DNA from: Plantago ovata
Lineage: Eukaryota; Streptophyta; Magnoliopsida; Lamiales; Plantaginaceae
Length of the DNA stretch: 64,000 nucleotides
Direction of reading: 5' to 3'
NCBI GenBank assembly: GCA_028274465.1
Contig: CM051458.1
Coordinates: 19,359,566 to 19,423,565, forward strand
Part shown: in pieces, positions 23,495 to 34,350 of the stretch
How positions within the stretch are numbered: position 1 is the stretch's first letter
How the letters are laid out: every line of letters begins with the position of its first letter
Made by a program: the position numbers and the translations under genes
The notes under the pieces: generated by a model
What the model was told of the DNA's origin: nothing
What the model saw: the letters and a program-made list of their open reading frames with translations, nothing else
The model's database searches: none

Positions 23495-24169
23495 TGATAG
23501 TGTATATGTCCTAGAGACAGTCCTTACTAAGGGCATAGTGCCCTTATAGAGGGCATATATGTACTATTACACAGGTCAACGTAATATAATATATGTTTGT
23601 TGCTTTTACTATTGAGTATCGCTTTCATATTTACATTACACCAGGCATGCAACATGTCATATCTCTATTACTGTCTGTATTGATATTAAACATGTCCCCT
23701 CGGATAGATGACCGATCACGCAGATAGTGGGAGCTATGTGAGTTATCATCTATCCCAAACTCTCCCTAGTCGAGGTTCATCTCGGATGTAGGGGTCTGAA
23801 TGAACCAGACGAGACTAGTATGCGTGGAGGTTATACTTGTTGGAGCAAGTGTGAGCGATCCCACGGCCACGGAACAGATTGTTGGACAATCGAGAAACGT
23901 TCCCATAACTGCGCATAGTTGTTCGAAGAAGGATTATCGAACAATGGAAGTACCCACCAGACACTCCCATCGATGTATACTCTACACCGAAGTGTCTATG
24001 GGAACCGGTAAGTTGTCGAAGTGATGCCAGTCGTCCTTTGTACTTACAGGACTTTATCATCACATTTGTTGCCCCATATCCTTGGTGGACCCGTCGATGT
24101 CAGCTCTGAATAAGCAGTTGACCTAAGACACGATCCAGGATTATGGCTACATACAAATGGGGATGATGA
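23495..24169 (+). repeat. Copia-1B 3' LTR, truncated
   Basis: Same truncation point as Copia-1A (after GGGGATGAT). It is followed by ATGAGAATG, which belongs to the N-terminal coding part of a Harbinger transposase, not to the expected other half of ORF1. Confidence 0.87.
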
Positions 24170-24173
24170 ATGA

Positions 24174-24249
24174 GAATGTGATTAAGTGTTTGGTTTTGTT
24201 CTTCCAACTCATCTATTTCGTTGAGACTGGAAGAAGCATAACTTGACAT
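24174..24249 (-). pseudogene. Harbinger transposase 5' fragment (third copy)
   Basis: The first 25 codons or so of the transposase (start at 24249), matching 3362-3439 with several substitutions, for example GATGCT to TATGCT at codons 4-5. The rest is missing because the Copia-1B 3' LTR joins here. Confidence 0.75.
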
Positions 24250-24738
24250 TATTTTTAGTGTGGATACAAGGAAGAGTGAGGGGAAGTAGAAGTGTTGGAA
24301 AAGATGTAGGTGTAAGTATGGTAAAGATCACTCCCATATTTAAAGAGAGATAGATGAATTTGAGTGGACAATGGTTGGATCTTAGTCAACAATGAGTTGG
24401 ATATGAGTCAGCAAATTGGGAGAAGCATGTGAAGTTTAAAGTTTGTCCTGACAAAGATGGAATCATTAAAGTTGTAGTGGAAGATGAATTGACTAAAGAG
24501 GAAGAAGCATGTGAACTTTCTTGAAAAAAACGAAAGTAGAATAGACTATAGACTGATAAAAGCTCATAGATTTAATTATAGCAGTACATATCAATAAGAA
24601 ACAACACACCTTACATTTGAAAATAGCAAATACACCCGATTACAAACATAATTATACATAATGGAGCGAAATCAAATATAACTAAAATAATACGAAGACA
24701 TAGTAATGCATTACGACAATAAAAAGACATAGCGATAA
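24250..24738 (-). other. Harbinger spacer, third copy
   Basis: Homologous to 3440-3926, with more divergence than A shows from B. Noncoding. Confidence 0.55.
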
Positions 24739-25726
24739 TTAAAGGTACTCCGCCAACAAGCGATTCTTGGCCTGTTCTTCTTGCTCAGTTAGATTCGGTT
24801 TAGCCAACAAAGCATTCAACAAATTGGCATTTAGCTTTTTTTTCTCAAATTCGACCTTCACCTCAAGTTCTTTCTCACGCGTGAGCCTCATTGCACGCAT
24901 CTCACTAGTAAATTCATCCGAAATCACAGCAGTTGATGAAGATGTCACACCTTTGCCCTTCCTTCTAGCTTTTGCCGCATTTCGACCGGTAGGACGGTTT
25001 ATTGTTGAAGCACCACTCACTGGAGTATCTGGTGTACCATCATCATCATCATCATCATCATTGGTTCTTGATTTTTTTGAACTACCATGACCTTCTTTCT
25101 CGGATTCCATTGCATCTGGTTGAGGCCTTCTTTGTCCTCCACCATAACTCAACTCCCACTTGGGTGCGTGGCGCATAACTGTTTCAAACACAAGTTTATG
25201 CGGAAATCCAACCTTCTTGCCCTTAGTACCCTTACTATATAGCTTGTTAGCTATAGCGTCAACATCTGCATCACTCATTCCGCTCGTTTTCTGGGCATAG
25301 GCTTCCTTGCAACAACCGATCCACTCAGTGACATTTTTGTTGAGCCGCTGATAACGAGCTCTTATTGACTCTGCGGAACGTTGATTGATTTTTCGGGGTT
25401 TTCTTTTCGCGCTTGCTCATATAATAAACCTCACCCCAAAAGGTTTCTTGTTTCTGACCAGTGTCCTTTATCGCATTTTGGTTGACGTAAATCCATGCTG
25501 ACATTAGGGTGCAATCTTCAACGACACCCCAAGACACCGCCTCTTGATTGTTCGAGTTCGTAACATTTTGAGGGGTCGAGTTCGTAACATTTTGAAGCTC
25601 GGGGCTATTTTGAGTGGGATTCGGTGGAAACTGAGTGTATGTTTCATAACTTGGGAAACCTGAAGAGTTTTGGGTACTTTGATAAGTAGAATAAAACTCT
25701 GGAAATAAATCTTTATTTGGATCCAT
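24739..25726 (-). pseudogene. Harbinger ORF1 (SANT/Myb-like and NAM-associated protein), third copy
   Basis: Accessory DNA-binding protein of the Harbinger transposon. It starts at ATG 25726 with a Ser/Asn/Pro-rich N-terminus. A SANT/Myb-like region follows (SWGVVEDCTLMSAWIYV, then QETFWGEVYYMSKREK). The C-terminal frame (start near 25278) holds an acidic run, INRPTGRNAAKARRKGKG and a charged helical tail ending LLAEYL. The two frames are separated by an apparent 4-bp duplication, TTGATTGA at 25381-25388. Removing one TTGA would restore a frame reading through the conserved RYQRLN and EWIGCCKEAYA segment. This copy is not interrupted by Copia-1 and shows what lies beyond the insertion point in copies A and B. 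Confidence 0.82.
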
Positions 25727-25832
25727 TTGGATAGGAGAGAATGAGAGAGAGAATGAGAGTAATTTAGGGTTTTTAGAAGAGTGTGAAATATAATGAAGTT
25801 AGGTTATATTTATAGATGGAAAAAATTATGAA

Positions 25833-25910
<78 letters not shown>

Positions 25911-26023
25911 CATATATATATTAAATAATAAAAATATCAGATAATAATAAAATCTAAAAAGATAATTATAAAATCCAAAAGATAATTATAAAGATAAAAA
26001 AAAATTAAAAAAATGGACTAATA
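25727..26023. repeat. Harbinger 5' flank with TA microsatellite
   Basis: AGAGAGAATGAGAG purine run just upstream of ORF1, then a long TA-rich microsatellite at about 25838-25922 interrupted by TATG and CATA, then AT-rich DNA. No gene. The length of the TA run is likely to vary and may be unreliable. Confidence 0.75.
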
Positions 26024-26231
26024 GGAGGGGGACAGTCCCCCCTCCATATATGCCATCGGCCGGTGGCTGGTGGCAGTATGGGCGCACGTAAAATGTGCGC
26101 CCATACACATATTTTTTTTAATTTGGTGGTCATTGTGGGGCCCACTGTACAGTGGCCACCAAACAGTGACCACCCAATGACCGATATTATCGGTCTTAAC
26201 TACTGCCACCCGTCCGCTCAAAAGACGGGTG
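26024..26231. repeat. Cluster of perfect short inverted repeats
   Basis: At least five perfect inverted repeats in about 210 bp: 26024-26045 (GGAGGGGG / CCCCCTCC); 26076-26106 (GTATGGGCGCAC / GTGCGCCCATAC, 7-nt loop); 26128-26182 (GGTCATTG / CAATGACC) enclosing CCACTGTACAGTGG; 26179-26195 (GACCGAT / ATCGGTC); and 26207-26231 (CACCCGTC / GACGGGTG). It lies upstream of Harbinger ORF1 and may be its subterminal region or a separate element. Confidence 0.65.
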
Positions 26232-26359
26232 ATCGAAATATTATATCTGCCGTGATTTTTAATAAACATTCTACTATTGGAGTAGTAACGAGCGGGTGTG
26301 ACTTGCGAGTTGAGTGCAGGTGAAATGAATGGATTTCTTTTTATTTTTATTATGTGCAC

Positions 26360-26599
26360 GCACCCCTAAGGTTCTCAACCCAAAAAAAAATTGAACAACT
26401 TCATTTATCATCCATCAGTTTCTCGTGTAAGTACAATTGTTGTCTGTGTTTTGCCACAAATTGAATTTCCCCAATTTCATTAACTTGATTCTTCTACCGT
26501 TTTAGTTTTACTGGCTTCTTGTTGTTCTCTGTTCCGGTAATTATTTCAATTTTCATTTCATGTCAATTTTTCACTGAGTAGGAAAAGCCCATCAATGAG
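26360..26599 (+). promoter_or_regulatory. Host gene 5' region and start codon, upstream of the Copia-2 insertion
   Basis: Pyrimidine-rich sequence leads to ATGAG at 26595-26599, the left target duplication of Copia-2. The right duplicate at 41705 opens a reading frame that continues in exon 1, so this side is the gene's original leader and start codon. A donor-like GTAAGT near 26427 and pyrimidine-rich CACTGAGTAG near 26575 would allow an intron in the 5' UTR (inference). I see no clear TATA box. Confidence 0.6.
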
Positions 26600-27001
26600 T
26601 GTGAAGAGAAGATTGTTCAGAATGTCCAGAAAGGAGAAGAAGAACATCTGAGCTTACAAAATGCAGAGAAGCAACAGATTCAAGAAGAGACGAACTTGTG
26701 TGCTTTCCTCAACACGTTAGCAAGCTACAAAACGGACGAACTGATGAGTACGCGTTACTGCAATATGGAAGTCGCATCTATAATGAGCGACTTAGGCTTA
26801 ACTCTGTAAATATAGTTTAAGTTAATTAAATAGAATTAGTTTAGCTTAAACAGAAAGACGGGAGTATAAATAAGCCCCTTTTTTCTCTTTCCCTGTACAG
26901 AATTCATTCTCATTTTCAGTAAATACACAAACACTTTATTTACTCTCACCTTTCAACCATGAATGCTTCCGTTGTTTTCGCGCTCTCCATGTATTTTGAC
27001 A
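26600..27001 (+). repeat. Copia-2 5' LTR
   Basis: 402 bp, from TGTGAAGAGAAG to GTATTTTGACA. It has a clear TATAAATA box at 26865-26872. Its first half encodes the same peptide as the polyprotein tail in the 3' LTR. Confidence 0.93.
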
Positions 27002-27013
27002 TGGTATCAGAGC
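27002..27013 (+). promoter_or_regulatory. Copia-2 primer-binding site
   Basis: TGGTATCAGAGC immediately after the LTR, complementary to initiator tRNA-Met. Confidence 0.92.
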
Positions 27014-27183
27014 CAGGTTGCCAATCCTGAGCTTCTGATTGCCTTCGTCTCTATCCGATTCTCGTTATCATTCTATTCTATGAGGAGTTGAGTTGTTATC
27101 ATTTTCAATCGGCTTGTTTTCAGCTCGTTATTGATTGATCTGTTGCTTTGATTCGTGTTTGTTACTGAGATTTGTTCGATTCT

Positions 27184-28436
27184 TGATGAACGGGAATTTG
27201 TCAGATTCTAATTCAGCAAATAATATTTGTTATTTAGCCAAAGGCAATCCACAACTACAACGAAAACCGTAGTGTAGTAGCAGAATGACTCGAGTGTCGT
27301 TCTCTCAGGACTATAACTAGCTTTATCTATTTAACAAGAGAATATAAAACAACAGACAGATAACAATAGGGGGTTTCTAGCAGATAATGGAGATTGGTGA
27401 TAGTATGGTCCTTCTTAGCATAATGGGTCGATAATCATGCATAAATTCCTCGGTCTTGCATAGAGATCTTTGAATCAATCTAGTGTCCTGTTGCAAGTAT
27501 TAAGCACTACGAAGATACTCTGGTCTGACTAGTCAATCACGGTTGTCCTAATGTGTTCCGTAATTATTCAACACTACGAATATAATTGGTATGATGGTCG
27601 ACTAGTGTCCAATTGTGCATAATGATCAATACAACATACGAGAATTTTGGTTACAACTGATCAACGAAATAAAGCAATGACACGGAGTATAATGCGCGAT
27701 ATAGCCATTAGCATGATTATCTTCCCTCGCTAAGAATTCACATACTACCACCAATGATAAGTTTAGCAACTCATATTATGCATGCAATCAACAGAAATCA
27801 TAGAAGAAAACATATTGAAAGAATATAAAATAAGTAGAATAAAACTGTAAGATACAAAGTTACCGAAGGTTGTCAATCTCCGGATGATTGCGTTCCTACG
27901 AGCTCCAAACTGCTATGAAAAAGTATCCCCTAAGCTACGAAACTCCCAGGACAGGCCCCGGGAAGTTCCTACCTAAAACTATAGAGAGAGGTGAGAAAGT
28001 AGTCTTGGAAAGATCTGATTTTCGGAGAAAAACTGAGCTCTATATATAGGCCCCGAAATTTCTCTGGGGCGGTTCGCCCCCCGGCTTTTTCGCGGAATTC
28101 CGCGTTTTTCAACGCGGATTTGGATTTCTTCACCTTTTCGGACTCAGTTTTAGACTTCTAATGGCCTTCTAACCTCCAGATTCGACCCCTACACTCCAAA
28201 TCCTATCCGGAAACCTTCAGATACTCCAAATAGGCTTCTGGAACACCAATTCCTTGTCAACTTTAATATATTTGCCCAGAAATCCCCGAATTTCAACCAA
28301 AACCTGTAAAATAAAATCTAAAGGGAAACGTGACACTATTCTAATAAAATGTACTAGAATATAGCTAAATTAACATAGAGGATAGCTAAAGTAGGTGAAA
28401 AAGACTCGAATGAAAGTGTAAAATACACATTCATCA
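27184..28436 (-). repeat. Solo-like LTR of Gypsy-1 in the Copia-2 leader
   Basis: 1253 bp from TGATGAACGGG to ACATTCATCA, flanked on both sides by ATTCT (27179-27183 and 28437-28441), a perfect target duplication. It matches the right Gypsy-1 LTR (35137-36404) but lacks 16 bp near 28075 that contain one copy of a repeated GGTTCGCC motif. It is followed by Copia-2 gag DNA, not by Gypsy-1 interior. Confidence 0.9.
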
Positions 28437-28930
28437 ATTCTGTCATTTTCTAGTTGAATCGGTTGATTTGTTGTATTCTCTGGTTTTCAGAAGTTTTTCA
28501 TAGAAGTTGTTGCTTATTTCGTGTTTTACTGCTAAGTTTACCTCTGTTTGTTGCTGAAATGTCTGGATCTGATAAGGATTTTGAGAAAATTGAGATAGAG
28601 GATTTGAACATGAAGGATGATGTGAATTTGAAGGTTCATGATGATCGTGTTGTGATTCCACCACTGAAGGTTGTTGCTAAGCTTGATGACACACAGAAGA
28701 AAGCTGTCGATGAGGTTCCTGCAGATCCACACAGTGTGTACTATATGGCACCTACTGACACCTTATCTTCTGGAGCAGTTAAGGTACCTCTCAAAGGCTC
28801 TAACTATCTTACTTGGAAACGAGAAATGCTTATGACGTTGAAGTTTAAAAATAAGTTAGGCTTTATTGATGGTTCTATTACTATGCCTCCTTTGGAGAAC
28901 AAGTTGTGTTTGCCTTGGATTAGATGCAAT
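28437..28930 (+). pseudogene. Duplicated 5' part of Copia-2 gag
   Basis: Repeats 36405-36898 of Copia-2 with few differences. ATG 28559 opens MSGSDKDFEKIEIEDLNMK. It reads WKREMLMTL where the other copy has a stop (CGA here, TGA at 36788). The frame runs into Gypsy-1 interior after GCAATA near 28930 and soon ends. The encoded part is the copia Gag N-terminal region only; no protease or polymerase follows. Confidence 0.88.
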
Positions 28931-29755
28931 AGGATTTTTTTCGATTTTTTTTTCTAGCCAGCAGTAGCATAACAAAGAGAGAAACAAAAAGACTCACACG
29001 ACTTCCCCAAACCTATTCGAAAGAATAGGTTGGAGTACAAAATTCACGGAAAAAGAAAAATAAACTCACGATACGATAATGAAAAACAGAAACAAATCTA
29101 ATGATGGTGTAACCCCCTCCCCAAACCTATTCGGTAGAATAGGTTATAAACAAAGGATCACACAACCTCACACTACCTCCTTCCTAGGCATTTAGCAATC
29201 TCAAAGCATGGTGAAGACTTGTTGCCTCTTAGGTACATAATTACTCGGGAAAACAACCATAAGACCCTAACATGCATCATCCTATTATAAAGGCCTTCGT
29301 GAACCGCAGTAGAGAAAACACCACAAAGTGATGTCGAGACTACCTAGCTCAACTAAGTGCAATACATAAATGTGACAAGCCAAGCGAGAAAAACTTCAAA
29401 CAAATTCATAGAGATGAAGCATACGATTAATGGCATAGCTAGATGATCTACCCAATAAAAAAGTTCAAAAAATTCGGCAATAAACTCCATATAAAACATG
29501 CAAGACTATCCTAGGATGAATGTAGTGAATGCAACCTAAAAAATCTAAGAAAGCAGTAAACGTGCAAATGCAAAAAATTTCACGAGTTTTTCATAAGCAA
29601 GATAAGTATAGAGATAACCAACGATAACCTCCTCCCCAAACCTGAACGTCGCCGCTCGTCCCGAACGCCGAAAGTAGATCCAAGGTGAGAGCTAATGCTT
29701 GTATAAGTTACCTATAATACTCAATCAAACTCGTGAGAAAACAAAACAAAACACA
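28931..29755 (-). other. Gypsy-1 3' noncoding region with twin hairpins
   Basis: Noncoding DNA after the integrase stop. It contains two copies of the hairpin AACCTATTC-4 nt-GAATAGGTT (29010-29031 and 29124-29145), each next to CCCCAAACC. About 430 bp of it (29150-29580) is shared in reverse with the end of the window (63567-64000), showing Gypsy-1 and Gypsy-2 are related. The polypurine tract is presumably lost at the chimeric junction. Confidence 0.75.
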
Positions 29756-31015
29756 CTAACCTTTAGTGGAGGCGGTAAGGGTAAGCTCAACGTGATCAAC
29801 CTCCCTTTGATCACTAGATATCTCGAAGTACGGCTTCACTCGCTGGCCATTCACCTTGAAGGTATTGCCCGTCTTTTGATCAAAGAGTTTAACAGCTCCA
29901 TGGGGAGCAACTTCGAGAATTTCGTACGGTCCATCCCAACGAGTACGGAGCTTTCCAGGAAATAGTCGAAGGCGAGAATTGAACACCAAAGCTTTTTGTC
30001 CAGGAATCAATTCCTTTCGTACTATACCACGATCATGATACTTCTTAGTACGTTCCTTGTAGATCTTGGCATTCTCATAAGCATCTAGTCGTAATTCATC
30101 AAGCTCATCTAGTTGCAACAAACGTTCCTCGCCAGCCTTTCCCATATCAAGATTGAGTGTTTTAATGGCCCAATACGCCTTGTGTTCTAGTTCTACGGGA
30201 AGATGACATGCTTTTCCATACACAAGTTTGTACGGAGTGGTCCCGATCACCGTCTTGTAGCTAGTCCTGTATGCCCAAAGTGCATCATTCAATTTTCCTG
30301 CCCAATCCTTTCTACTAGGCTTCACTACTCGCTCCAGGATCTTCTTGATTTGACGGTTGCTGACTTCGACTTGCCCCGATGTTTGCGGGTGATAAGGTGT
30401 AGCGACACTATGGTGGACACTGTATCTCTTAAGAAGGGAAGCAAACGTTCTATTGACGAAGTGTGACCCTCCATCGTTGATGATTGTCCTAGGGCACCCA
30501 AATCTCGAGAATATTACTTCCTTCAAGAACTTCATAACTATTGCACCGTCATTCGTTTTTGTAGGAATTGCCTCTACCCATTTAGTCACATAGTCCACTG
30601 CAACAAGAATGTATTCATAACCTCCACTGTTTGGAAATGGTCCCATAAAATCAATGCCCCATACATCGAAAGGTTCTACCACTAGATTCTCTTGAAGGGG
30701 CATTTCATATTTCTTGCCAATACCGCCACCTCGTTGGCATGGGTCACAATTCTTCACAAAACTTCGAGCATCTTTGTATATTGTTGGCCAGAAAAATCCT
30801 GCCTGCAGTACCTTGCGCGCTGTCTTCAATCCATTGTAGTGCCCTCCACAGTTAAGCTCATGGCAATGGCTCAGTATACTTTGATGTTCTTCTTGTGGCA
30901 CGCATCTCCTTAGAATCCCATCAGCTCCTTCCTTGAATAGATGTGGATCATCCCATATGTAAGTCCTGCATTTCTTGGCACGAGCTCTCTTGTATGAAGC
31001 TGAAAAGTTAGTGGG
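29756..31015 (-). pseudogene. Gypsy-1 integrase, separated from RNase H by an in-frame stop
   Basis: Inserts element cDNA into the genome. It contains the HHCC zinc-binding region ([12 protein letters not shown] through CDPCQRGG), the catalytic core with [10 protein letters not shown] (first Asp), DGGSHFVN (second Asp) and [13 protein letters not shown] (Glu), and a C-terminal region [16 protein letters not shown] with TRWDGPYEI. It is in the same frame as the reverse transcriptase, separated only by a TGA (31016-31018) after NYLAMNV. The open frame from 30901 is 381 codons to 29756; in-frame sequence between the stop and 30901 looks like normal polyprotein linker. Probably nonfunctional, but it needs one change only. 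Confidence 0.88.
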
Positions 31016-32929
31016 TCAAACATTCATAGCCAAATAGTTTACAATATCCGCATACCATGGCTCCTCATTAGCCTTCATTAGATGCTCATCGGGGAGGTCT
31101 TCATTAATGGGTATCGGATCAATAGGGATATTAGGTATTCTAGATAAATGATCCGCTACTAAATTCTCCCTACCAGCTCTATCTACTATGGTCAAATCAA
31201 AGTCTTGCAGCAAAAGGACCCAACGGATTAATCTAGGCTTAGAATCTTGCTTAGCTATCAAATGTCTCAAAGCAGCATGATCAGTATGGACATTCACAGG
31301 ATGTCCAATTAAATAAGACCTAAACTTTTGTAAAGCAAAGACAACAGCTAAAAACTCCTTTTCAGTTGTTGTATAATTAACCTGCGCAGAGTCTAGAGTC
31401 TTACTAACATAATAAATCACACGATACTGTTTATCAACTTTTTGGCATAAAACAGCACCCATAGCAAAATTCGAAGCATCACACATAATTTCGAAAGGAA
31501 GATTCCAGTCAGGTGGCACAACAATGGAGGCAGAAACAAGCTTTTCCTTAAGGGTATTAAAAGCAACCATGCAATCATTAGATAAATGGAAAACCACATC
31601 TTTAGCAAGCAAGCTACTTAAGGGTTTAGCAATTTTCGAAAAATCTTTAATAAACCTCCTATGAAAACCTACATGGCCAAGAAAAGATTGCAATTCTTTC
31701 ACGCAAGTAGGCGGGGGAAGTTTTTCAATGATTTCTATCTTAGCCTTGTCTACCTCAATATCTCTTTCAGAAACTAAATGTCCTAGAACAATGCCTTCTC
31801 TAACCATATAATGACTCTTCTCCCAGCTTAAGGTCAAGTTGCATTCAATGCACCTTTTCAAAACAAGATCTAATCTTTGCAAGCATTCATCAAATGAATC
31901 ACCAAAAAGGGAAAAATCATCCATAAAAACTTCAACAAATTTAGTTACCATGTCAGAGAAAACAGAAAGCATGCACCTTTGAAAAGTGGCGGGAGCATTG
32001 CATAGTCCAAATGGCATCCTCCTATAGGCAAATGTTCCGAATGGGCAAGTGAATGTCGTCTTTTCCTGATCTTCCGGTGCAATCAGAATCTGGTAGAAAC
32101 CTGATAAACCATCAAGAAAACAATAGAACTTCCGCCCCGCAAGGCGATTTAGCATGTCATCTATAAATGGTAAAGGGAAGTGGTCTTTTTTAGTGGCGGC
32201 GTTTAATCTTCTGTAGTCAATGCACATCCGCCATCCAGTGGTCTTCCTAACCGGTACCAATTCTCCCTTCTCATTCTCTTCCACCGTGACTCTCGATTTC
32301 TTAGGAACTACATGTACCGGGCTCACCCATCGACTATCTGGAATGGGGTAAATCATATCAGCATCTAACAACTTGATCACTTCCTTTTTTACCACCTCTT
32401 GCATTGCTGGATTTATCCTTCGCTGAGGTTGCCTAACAGGTTTGGCATCTTGTTCAAGAGTGATGTTGTGCACGCATCTTGTAGGGCTAATTCCTTTGAT
32501 ATCGCTGATCCCCCATCCTATAGCTGCAGAATTTTCCTTCAAAACTTCAATCAGCTTACCTTCTTCATCGTCTGAGAGATGTGAGGAGACAATCACAGGC
32601 TTTTTCCGATTTTCTCCTAAATACACATACTTGAGGTGCGCAGGAAGCGGCTTCAATTCTAAGCTAGGTTCTTCAGGAAACCCTCTTTCTTCTTCTTCCT
32701 CATCCAAAGGTTCAAGTACCTCTTCTCCTGCGGGGATTTCTGGGGTGCTATCCATTATTTCCACTAGTTCCCTTGCTTCTTTGGTCATGTAGCACGTCTC
32801 AGCTTGCATTGTTAGTGCTTCCTCAAGTGGTTCGCGGTCGCCATGGCTATGATAAATTCTGGAATTGCGGATTCGTACCAATCGACAAATTTTAATTCCT
32901 CCGCAACTTCCTTGTCTCTGACGCTGCAT
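31016..32929 (-). pseudogene. Gypsy-1 reverse transcriptase and RNase H
   Basis: Copies element RNA into DNA and degrades the RNA strand. Motifs in order: [35 protein letters not shown] active site with FMDDFSLFG (about 31917-31928); [12 protein letters not shown]; RNase H with [25 protein letters not shown] and HTDHAAL. The upstream part of the frame overlaps the protease frame (32812-32929) in a different register, so a frameshift lies between them. It ends with an in-frame TGA. Length of the domains is normal. Confidence 0.9.
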
Positions 32930-34343
32930 CCTACCAACTCAATCTTTTCGCCCATTACCTCCATAGTTATTTTCTTGCCCTTAAGTTCTAGGCATGTGTT
33001 GGTAGTTGCCATGAATGGTCTCCCCAGTAGTACTATGTGCTCACGGATATGGCTCTTTCCCTCGTCCGCGGATTTCATTACTACAAAATCAGCTGGGATT
33101 ATCAATTTGTCCACTTTCACAAGGATGTCTTCTATTATCCCGACTGGCCTCTTCACACTTTGGTCCGCCATTTGGACCACCATATCAGTTGGTGTCAATT
33201 CTCCGAGTTCCAGGGCCTTGTATACCGAATACGGCATTAAGTTAATGCTAGCTCCTAAGTCAAGCATTGCCTGCGTAGTTCGTCCATTCCCTAAGGCTAT
33301 GTCGATGATGAAGCTGCCAGGATCCTTTTTCTTCATCGGCAATCCGGCAATCGAGTTGACCGTTTCAACCCCATTCACTTCCTTTCCTGAAGTAATCCTT
33401 TTGTTCTTGATCTCACGAAAGAATTTCGTATAAGCTGGAATATTCTGGATCAACTCTAAGAGTGGCACATTGACCTCCACCTTTGACAGTCTTTGGAATA
33501 GGGGTGAATCTTGAATATCCTTCTTGACTGGTTTGATCCGACTCGGGTATGGCACATGTGGCTTCGGAGGCACATATGGATTGGAAGATTTGTGGAGTCC
33601 TCCTGGCATACTGGTTCCTTCCTCGGCTTCATCATCATCTATGTCTATCACAGATGGTCTTGGTTCATCATTCTTTCCTGGAACTTCTTGAGGTTCTTCT
33701 GGACTTCTGCCAACCTCTTGTTCTGTGCTCGCCCCTCTATTATTGACCTCAGTAGATTCCGCCTGCTTAGGACGTACAAAGTTAGGAATTTTGGTCATCT
33801 TGCCTCCTCGGAGCAGTAGATTCACCTCTTCGTACTCATTCTCCTCGGTAGCATCAGCTGGAGGCTGCTCGGGATCAGCTTCAGTTATCTCTTCGGCAGG
33901 ACTAGGATTGTCCTGTTCCCTGGAGTCAGGAGGTGATTCGCTCGTCACCTCGGGTGGTTTGCTCACTACTTCCGGTGGGGTATCCTTGACTTCATTACCA
34001 CACCTTCCACACTTCAGTAGGCTAAGCTCTTTGATCAGTTGCTCAGTTACTTCGATCGCTTCAAAAGCCTTCAAGATGCGAAGATTGTTCTCAGCTGCCC
34101 TGCGTGTGCTACTTCGAAGACACTCTCAATGGCTTTTATTCCTGCGTAAAATGCAAGTTCCTCCTCCTCACTGAGGTCTTCGTCCTCAGAATAGCTGTCG
34201 TATACCCCCTCAGTTTCGTCTTGTTTTGAGTAAATGTTGGCGACTTCGTTCGACATTATTTTCTCGGATTGTGCAGATCCATTGGCGTACGTTTGAAAGA
34301 CCTTCACTGCCTCTTCAACTGTACATTCTTCCAACCTCCACAT
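32812..34343 (-). pseudogene. Gypsy-1 Gag C-terminal region and aspartic protease
   Basis: Two frames: 34343-34071, acidic (SEDEDLSEEEEL), and 34074-32812, a Pro/Glu-rich linker followed by protease. The protease core is AMLDLGASINLMPYS, with DLGA in place of DTGA, a form often seen in plant gypsy elements, then ADQSVKRPVGIIEDILVKVD and a LLGRPFMAT flap-like end. A single C pair CGRCGNEV near the start is not a full zinc knuckle. Frameshifts separate it from Gag upstream and from reverse transcriptase downstream. The role is to cut the polyprotein; the real frame arrangement cannot be read from this decayed copy. Confidence 0.82.
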
Positions 34344-34350
34344 ATCCCAT

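Larger units (their letters stand above)
12870..24169. repeat. Tandem duplication unit, copy B (11.3 kb)
   Basis: Second head-to-tail copy of 1577-12869. The junction reads GATGA-ATGA-CACCC. Copy B carries additional frameshifts in the transposase and polyprotein. Substitutions relative to A (for example CAGCCACGG to CGGCCACGG in the 5' LTR) show that the two copies are not one sequence read twice without change. Confidence 0.93.
15594..24169 (+). mobile_element. Copia-1B, duplicate copia element with frameshifted polyprotein
   Basis: Same layout as Copia-1A: 5' LTR 15594-17679, primer site 17681, leader with GC block and hairpin array, polyprotein 19261-23480, polypurine tract 23484-23493, truncated 3' LTR 23495-24169. 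Same insertion site and same 3' LTR break as Copia-1A, so it arose by the segmental duplication, not by its own transposition. Confidence 0.92.

Noticed and set aside
4301-24169. Copia-1A and Copia-1B as two independent insertions
   Set aside because: Same insertion site in ORF1, same 3' LTR truncation and same flanks; duplication of the whole block explains it.
1581-26400. Terminal inverted repeats of the Harbinger element
   Set aside because: Candidate GGGTTGAG near 1696 and its inverse near 26380 share only 8 bases and lack a TTA/TAA-type duplication; not enough support.
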